Below, piece after piece: positions 36,600 through 39,308 of a stretch of DNA of 39,308 nucleotides (the stretch's first letter is position 1; every line of letters starts with the position of its first letter). The notes beneath the pieces were generated by a model, which searched no databases, had not been told where the DNA came from, and worked only from the letters and a program-made list of their open reading frames with translations. The translations under genes and the position numbers were made by a program. Source of the stretch: an uncultured Bacillota bacterium (lineage in GTDB: Bacteria > Bacillota > Dehalobacteriia > UBA4068 > UBA4997); contig CAQWMM010000018.1 in the NCBI GenBank assembly GCA_948907985.1, forward strand, positions 1 through 39,308, written 5' to 3'.

Positions 36600-39082
36600 G
36601 CGTCTGCTCCGGTTTCGTTTTCCGGCTGGGCGCTGACTGGCTGATTACTTTCGGACTGACTATTTTCCGGCTTTTTAGCCACCGCCTTTTTATCCTCCGG
36701 CAGCAGGGCAATCTGCAAAACCTCCTGCAAGGTTTCCGCGCAGATAAATTTCAAATTATCACGCACCACCTGGGGCAGTTCAGCTAAATCCCGCTTGTTG
36801 CCCTTGGGAATAATCACCGTCTTAACCCCGGCGCGCAGGGCGGCGATAGATTTTTCTTTAAGCCCGCCAATCGGCAGCACCCGCCCGCGCAGGGTTATTT
36901 CGCCGGTCATGGCGACGTCGCGGCGCACCGGCCGGCCGCTGAAAGCCGAGGCCAGAGCGCAGGCCATGGTAACGCCCGCCGAGGGGCCGTCCTTGGGAAT
37001 CGCCCCCTCCGGCACATGAATATGCACGTCCAGATTGCTGATGTCGTCCGGCACGGCGTACTGTTCGCCGATTGAGCGCAGGTAAGTCCAGCCGGCCTGG
37101 GCGCTTTCTTTCATCACATCGCCCAGCTGACCGGTCAGCAGCAGGTTGCCTTTGCCCGGTAAAAGCTGCGCCTCCACCGTCAGGGTATCGCCGCCGGCGG
37201 AAGTCCAGGCCAGACCGTTCACCACGCCCACCTGATCCTGCTTGTCAATCAAATCATACTGATAAGGCGGCTCGCCCAGCAAGTCTTTCAAATTCCACTT
37301 GCTGACGCTAAGCTTGTCCCACTCGCCACCGACAATGCCCTTAACCACCTTGCGGCAGATTTTAGCCAACTGACGCTCCAGCCCGCGCACCCCGGCCTCG
37401 CGGGTATAGGTGCGGATTATCGCCAGCAGGGCGTTTTCTGATAACTTCAGCTGGCGTTTTTTCAGCCCATGCTCGGCCAGCTGCCGGGGCAGCAGGTGGC
37501 GCAGGGCAATCTGCATTTTTTCATCTTCGGTATAGCTGTCTAACCGGACGATTTCCATTCGGTCCCACAGCGGTTCCGGAATATCCTGTTCCACGTTGGC
37601 GGTGGTGATAAACAACACCTGCGACAAATCAAAGGGCATTTCCAGATAGTGGTCGCTGAAAGTGTTGTTCTGCGCGGGGTCCAAAACCTCCAGCATGGCG
37701 CTGGCCGGGTCGCCCCGGAAGTCGCTGGCCATTTTATCAATCTCATCCAGCAAAAAAAGCGGGTTGGCGCTGCCGGCGTTTTTCAAATACTGCATAATCC
37801 GCCCCGGCTGCGAGCCGATATAGGTACGGCGATGGCCGCGAATTTCGGCTTCGTCATGCACGCCGCCCAAAGACAGGCGCACATATTTACGCCCCAGCGC
37901 CCGGGCAATCGAGGCGGCCAGCGAGGTTTTGCCCACGCCGGGCGGCCCCACCAGACACAAAATCGGCCCTTTCAGCGAGTTGGTCATCTGGCGCACCGCC
38001 AAAAACTCCAAAATGCGCTCTTTAACCTTTTTCAGCCCGTAGTGGTCGTCGTTGAGCACCTGCTCGGCCTGGGCCAAATCCAGATTATCCTGCGTATATT
38101 CGCCCCAGGGCATATCCAGCACCCAGTCAATATAGTTTTCCACCACGTTGGCCTCGGCCGTCATGCTGGGCATATGGCGCAGGCGGCCAAATTCCTTTTC
38201 CAGCCGCTCCACCACATAATCCGGCAGGTTGCGCCCCTCCATGCGCTGGCGATATTCCTCAATTTCGCCGCTGCGGTCCTCGCCGTCGCCCAGCTCGCGG
38301 TTGATGGCGCGCAGTTGCTCGCGCAGATAATATTCCTTTTGGTTTTTATCAATCTGGTTATGAACCCGGTTGCCGATTTTGCGCTCCAACTCCAAAATTT
38401 CGGTTTCTTTGGCGATAATGCCCAAAAGCAGCTCCATACGCTCGATAATATCAAAGGTTTCCAGCAGCTTTTGGCGCTCCTCCAGAGGCAAAAACAGATA
38501 GCTGGCCACCGTATCCGCCAGTTCGCCGGGGTTTTCCAGACTATTAACATGGTTGGCCGCCTCCGGCGGATATTTTTTGTTCAGCGCCGCAAAGCCAATA
38601 AAGGCCTCGCGCAGACGGCGCTTTAGGGCCTCAATCTGCAAACGGTCTTTTTTAACGGTGGAGGCCACGTCCGGCTGCAAGCGCACCACCGCCACCGCGT
38701 AAGGCTCCAGCTGGCTGTAATATTCCAGCTTGGCGCGGCATTGCCCGGCAATCAACAGGCGCACCGTGCCGCCGGGCAGTTTAAGCACCTGCTTAATGCT
38801 GGCGATAGTGCCCACCGCATACAAATCGTCCATATCCGGCTCGTCCGACTGCACGTCTTTTTGCATTGTAAAGAAGATCTCCCGCCCGGTAAGCATCGCC
38901 TCGTCCAGGGCTTGAATACTTTTAGCGCGGCCAACGTCTAAATGCACCGCCGAGTAGGGAAAAATCATCATGCCGCGCAGGGGAATCATCGGATATTCTT
39001 CACAGCCCGGCGGCAATCCGTCCTCCAAAAAGCTTTCCGGCGGCTCCGGCATTGGCTCGTTTATGTTTTTTTCCTCCGGCAT
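36596..39082 (-). CDS. lon: ATP-dependent protease Lon
   Basis: This cytoplasmic AAA+ serine protease degrades misfolded and regulatory proteins. It has 828 residues. An N-terminal substrate-binding domain (YPMIPLRGMMIFPYSAVHLDV) comes first. A coiled linker with KEYYLREQLRAINRELGDGED follows, then Walker A VGPPGVGKTSLA, Walker B PLFLLDEIDKM, and the protease dyad serine in PKDGPSAGVTMA and lysine in GGLKEKSIAALRAG. The C-terminus is extended by some 40 residues rich in Ser, Asn, Gln and Glu. A modest GAAGG precedes ATG 39082. A 10-bp hairpin lies in its leader. Confidence 0.97.
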   Translation of the reverse strand: MPEEKNINEPMPEPPESFLEDGLPPGCEEYPMIPLRGMMIFPYSAVHLDVGRAKSIQALDEAMLTGREIFFTMQKDVQSDEPDMDDLYAVGTIASIKQVLKLPGGTVRLLIAGQCRAKLEYYSQLEPYAVAVVRLQPDVASTVKKDRLQIEALKRRLREAFIGFAALNKKYPPEAANHVNSLENPGELADTVASYLFLPLEERQKLLETFDIIERMELLLGIIAKETEILELERKIGNRVHNQIDKNQKEYYLREQLRAINRELGDGEDRSGEIEEYRQRMEGRNLPDYVVERLEKEFGRLRHMPSMTAEANVVENYIDWVLDMPWGEYTQDNLDLAQAEQVLNDDHYGLKKVKERILEFLAVRQMTNSLKGPILCLVGPPGVGKTSLAASIARALGRKYVRLSLGGVHDEAEIRGHRRTYIGSQPGRIMQYLKNAGSANPLFLLDEIDKMASDFRGDPASAMLEVLDPAQNNTFSDHYLEMPFDLSQVLFITTANVEQDIPEPLWDRMEIVRLDSYTEDEKMQIALRHLLPRQLAEHGLKKRQLKLSENALLAIIRTYTREAGVRGLERQLAKICRKVVKGIVGGEWDKLSVSKWNLKDLLGEPPYQYDLIDKQDQVGVVNGLAWTSAGGDTLTVEAQLLPGKGNLLLTGQLGDVMKESAQAGWTYLRSIGEQYAVPDDISNLDVHIHVPEGAIPKDGPSAGVTMACALASAFSGRPVRRDVAMTGEITLRGRVLPIGGLKEKSIAALRAGVKTVIIPKGNKRDLAELPQVVRDNLKFICAETLQEVLQIALLPEDKKAVAKKPENSQSESNQPVSAQPENETGADA

Positions 39083-39110
39083 AATTTACCTTCTTTCTTA
39101 TACTTTTAAA

Positions 39111-39138
39111 AGAGGATAACCGGGTGCAGTTATCCTCT
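39111..39138. promoter_or_regulatory. Strong hairpin in the lon leader
   Basis: AGAGGATAAC (39111-39120) and GTTATCCTCT (39129-39138) form a perfect 10-bp stem with an 8-nt loop. On the plus side it is followed by AAATTTTTTT, and on the minus side by only TTTT. It could be a terminator for something to the right, or a stabilising 5' hairpin of lon mRNA if the promoter at 39150-39178 is real. Confidence 0.6.
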
Positions 39139-39149
39139 AAATTTTTTTA

Positions 39150-39178
39150 AACATAGGCTTTCAAGCATAATCAAACAA
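39150..39178 (-). promoter_or_regulatory. Possible promoter of lon
   Basis: On the minus strand, TTGTTT (39178-39173) and TATGTT (39155-39150) are 17 nt apart. The -10 box departs from consensus at two positions. The start would be near 39143, just ahead of the leader hairpin. Confidence 0.4.
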
Positions 39179-39196
39179 AATACGCTGCTTCAATCA

Positions 39197-39308
39197 CCCT
39201 CTCCGTCTATTTTTTCGTTAAAAGCTCAAAATAGCCACCTCTCCCAAAGGGAGAGGCAAGTCTTGGCTCTCCCCTTGGGAGAGCTGTCAGCGACGCCCAT
39301 TAGGGAGT
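39197..39308. repeat. Interspersed palindromic repeat, copy 3 (cut by window end)
   Basis: It is inverted relative to copy 1. The end motif CCCTCTCCGTC (39197-39207) is followed by an A/T hairpin (CTATTTT/AAAATAG type), CCTCTCCC/GGGAGAGG (39238-39256), GCTCTCCC/GGGAGAGC (39266-39284), and then GTCAGCGACG, matching the complement of the left part of copy 1. The other end lies outside the window. Confidence 0.75.

Overview
The window is 39 kb of a Bacillota (Firmicutes) chromosome. The coding DNA is GC-rich and the spacers are AT-rich. The CtsR-McsA-McsB-ClpC-RadA block, the Lon-EngB pair, the CobA-HemD fusion and a wall amidase carrying copper-amine-oxidase-type domains fit an anaerobe of the Negativicutes or Peptococcia-like Clostridia. 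The genus cannot be settled by eye. Every protein gene recognised lies on the minus strand. The only plus-strand transcription unit I can support is a small antisense RNA near 18.6 kb.

Positions 1-54 hold a tRNA-Asn cut by the window edge, with its own consensus promoter. From 18.4 kb down to 0.17 kb runs a tetrapyrrole and cobalamin supercluster, read right to left: cbiP, cbiB, cbiC, cbiD, cbiET, cbiG, cbiH, cbiJ, cbiA, hemA, sirC-type dehydrogenase, hemC, cobA-hemD, hemB, hemL, cbiL, cbiF. It takes glutamyl-tRNA through ALA, porphobilinogen, hydroxymethylbilane, uroporphyrinogen III and precorrin-2, and on through the anaerobic corrin route to adenosylcobinamide phosphate. A dedicated cobaltochelatase, the corrinoid adenosyltransferase and the nucleotide-loop genes are not in the window. 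Most genes overlap or nearly touch, and hemC overlaps the end of the dehydrogenase gene by 95 nt.

Between cbiP and radA (18.41-18.94 kb) lies the most interesting stretch. A 31-residue hydrophobic peptide gene with a strong Shine-Dalgarno site faces a convergent RNA from a perfect consensus promoter, and the two share one bidirectional terminator. Both transcripts begin with nearly the same 30 nt segment, which is complementary to the peptide's ribosome binding site. This looks like an unannotated type I toxin-antitoxin module.

From 25.3 to 18.9 kb is the CtsR heat-shock operon (ctsR, mcsA, mcsB, clpC, radA), with a consensus promoter and a CtsR box at the start. A 126-bp foldback sequence sits between ctsR and mcsA. 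From 30.2 to 25.4 kb come a class I glutamine amidotransferase-like hydrolase, then tsaE-tsaB-rimI-tsaD (tRNA t6A synthesis), 5-formyltetrahydrofolate cyclo-ligase and a lipoprotein. From 34.2 to 30.3 kb come a secreted N-acetylmuramoyl-L-alanine amidase and phosphoketolase. From 39.1 to 34.4 kb come lon, engB, a YmdB-type phosphoesterase and a flavodoxin-fold reductase.

Three copies of a small interspersed palindromic repeat (about 130 bp when whole) lie in spacers at 1.7, 25.4 and 39.2 kb.
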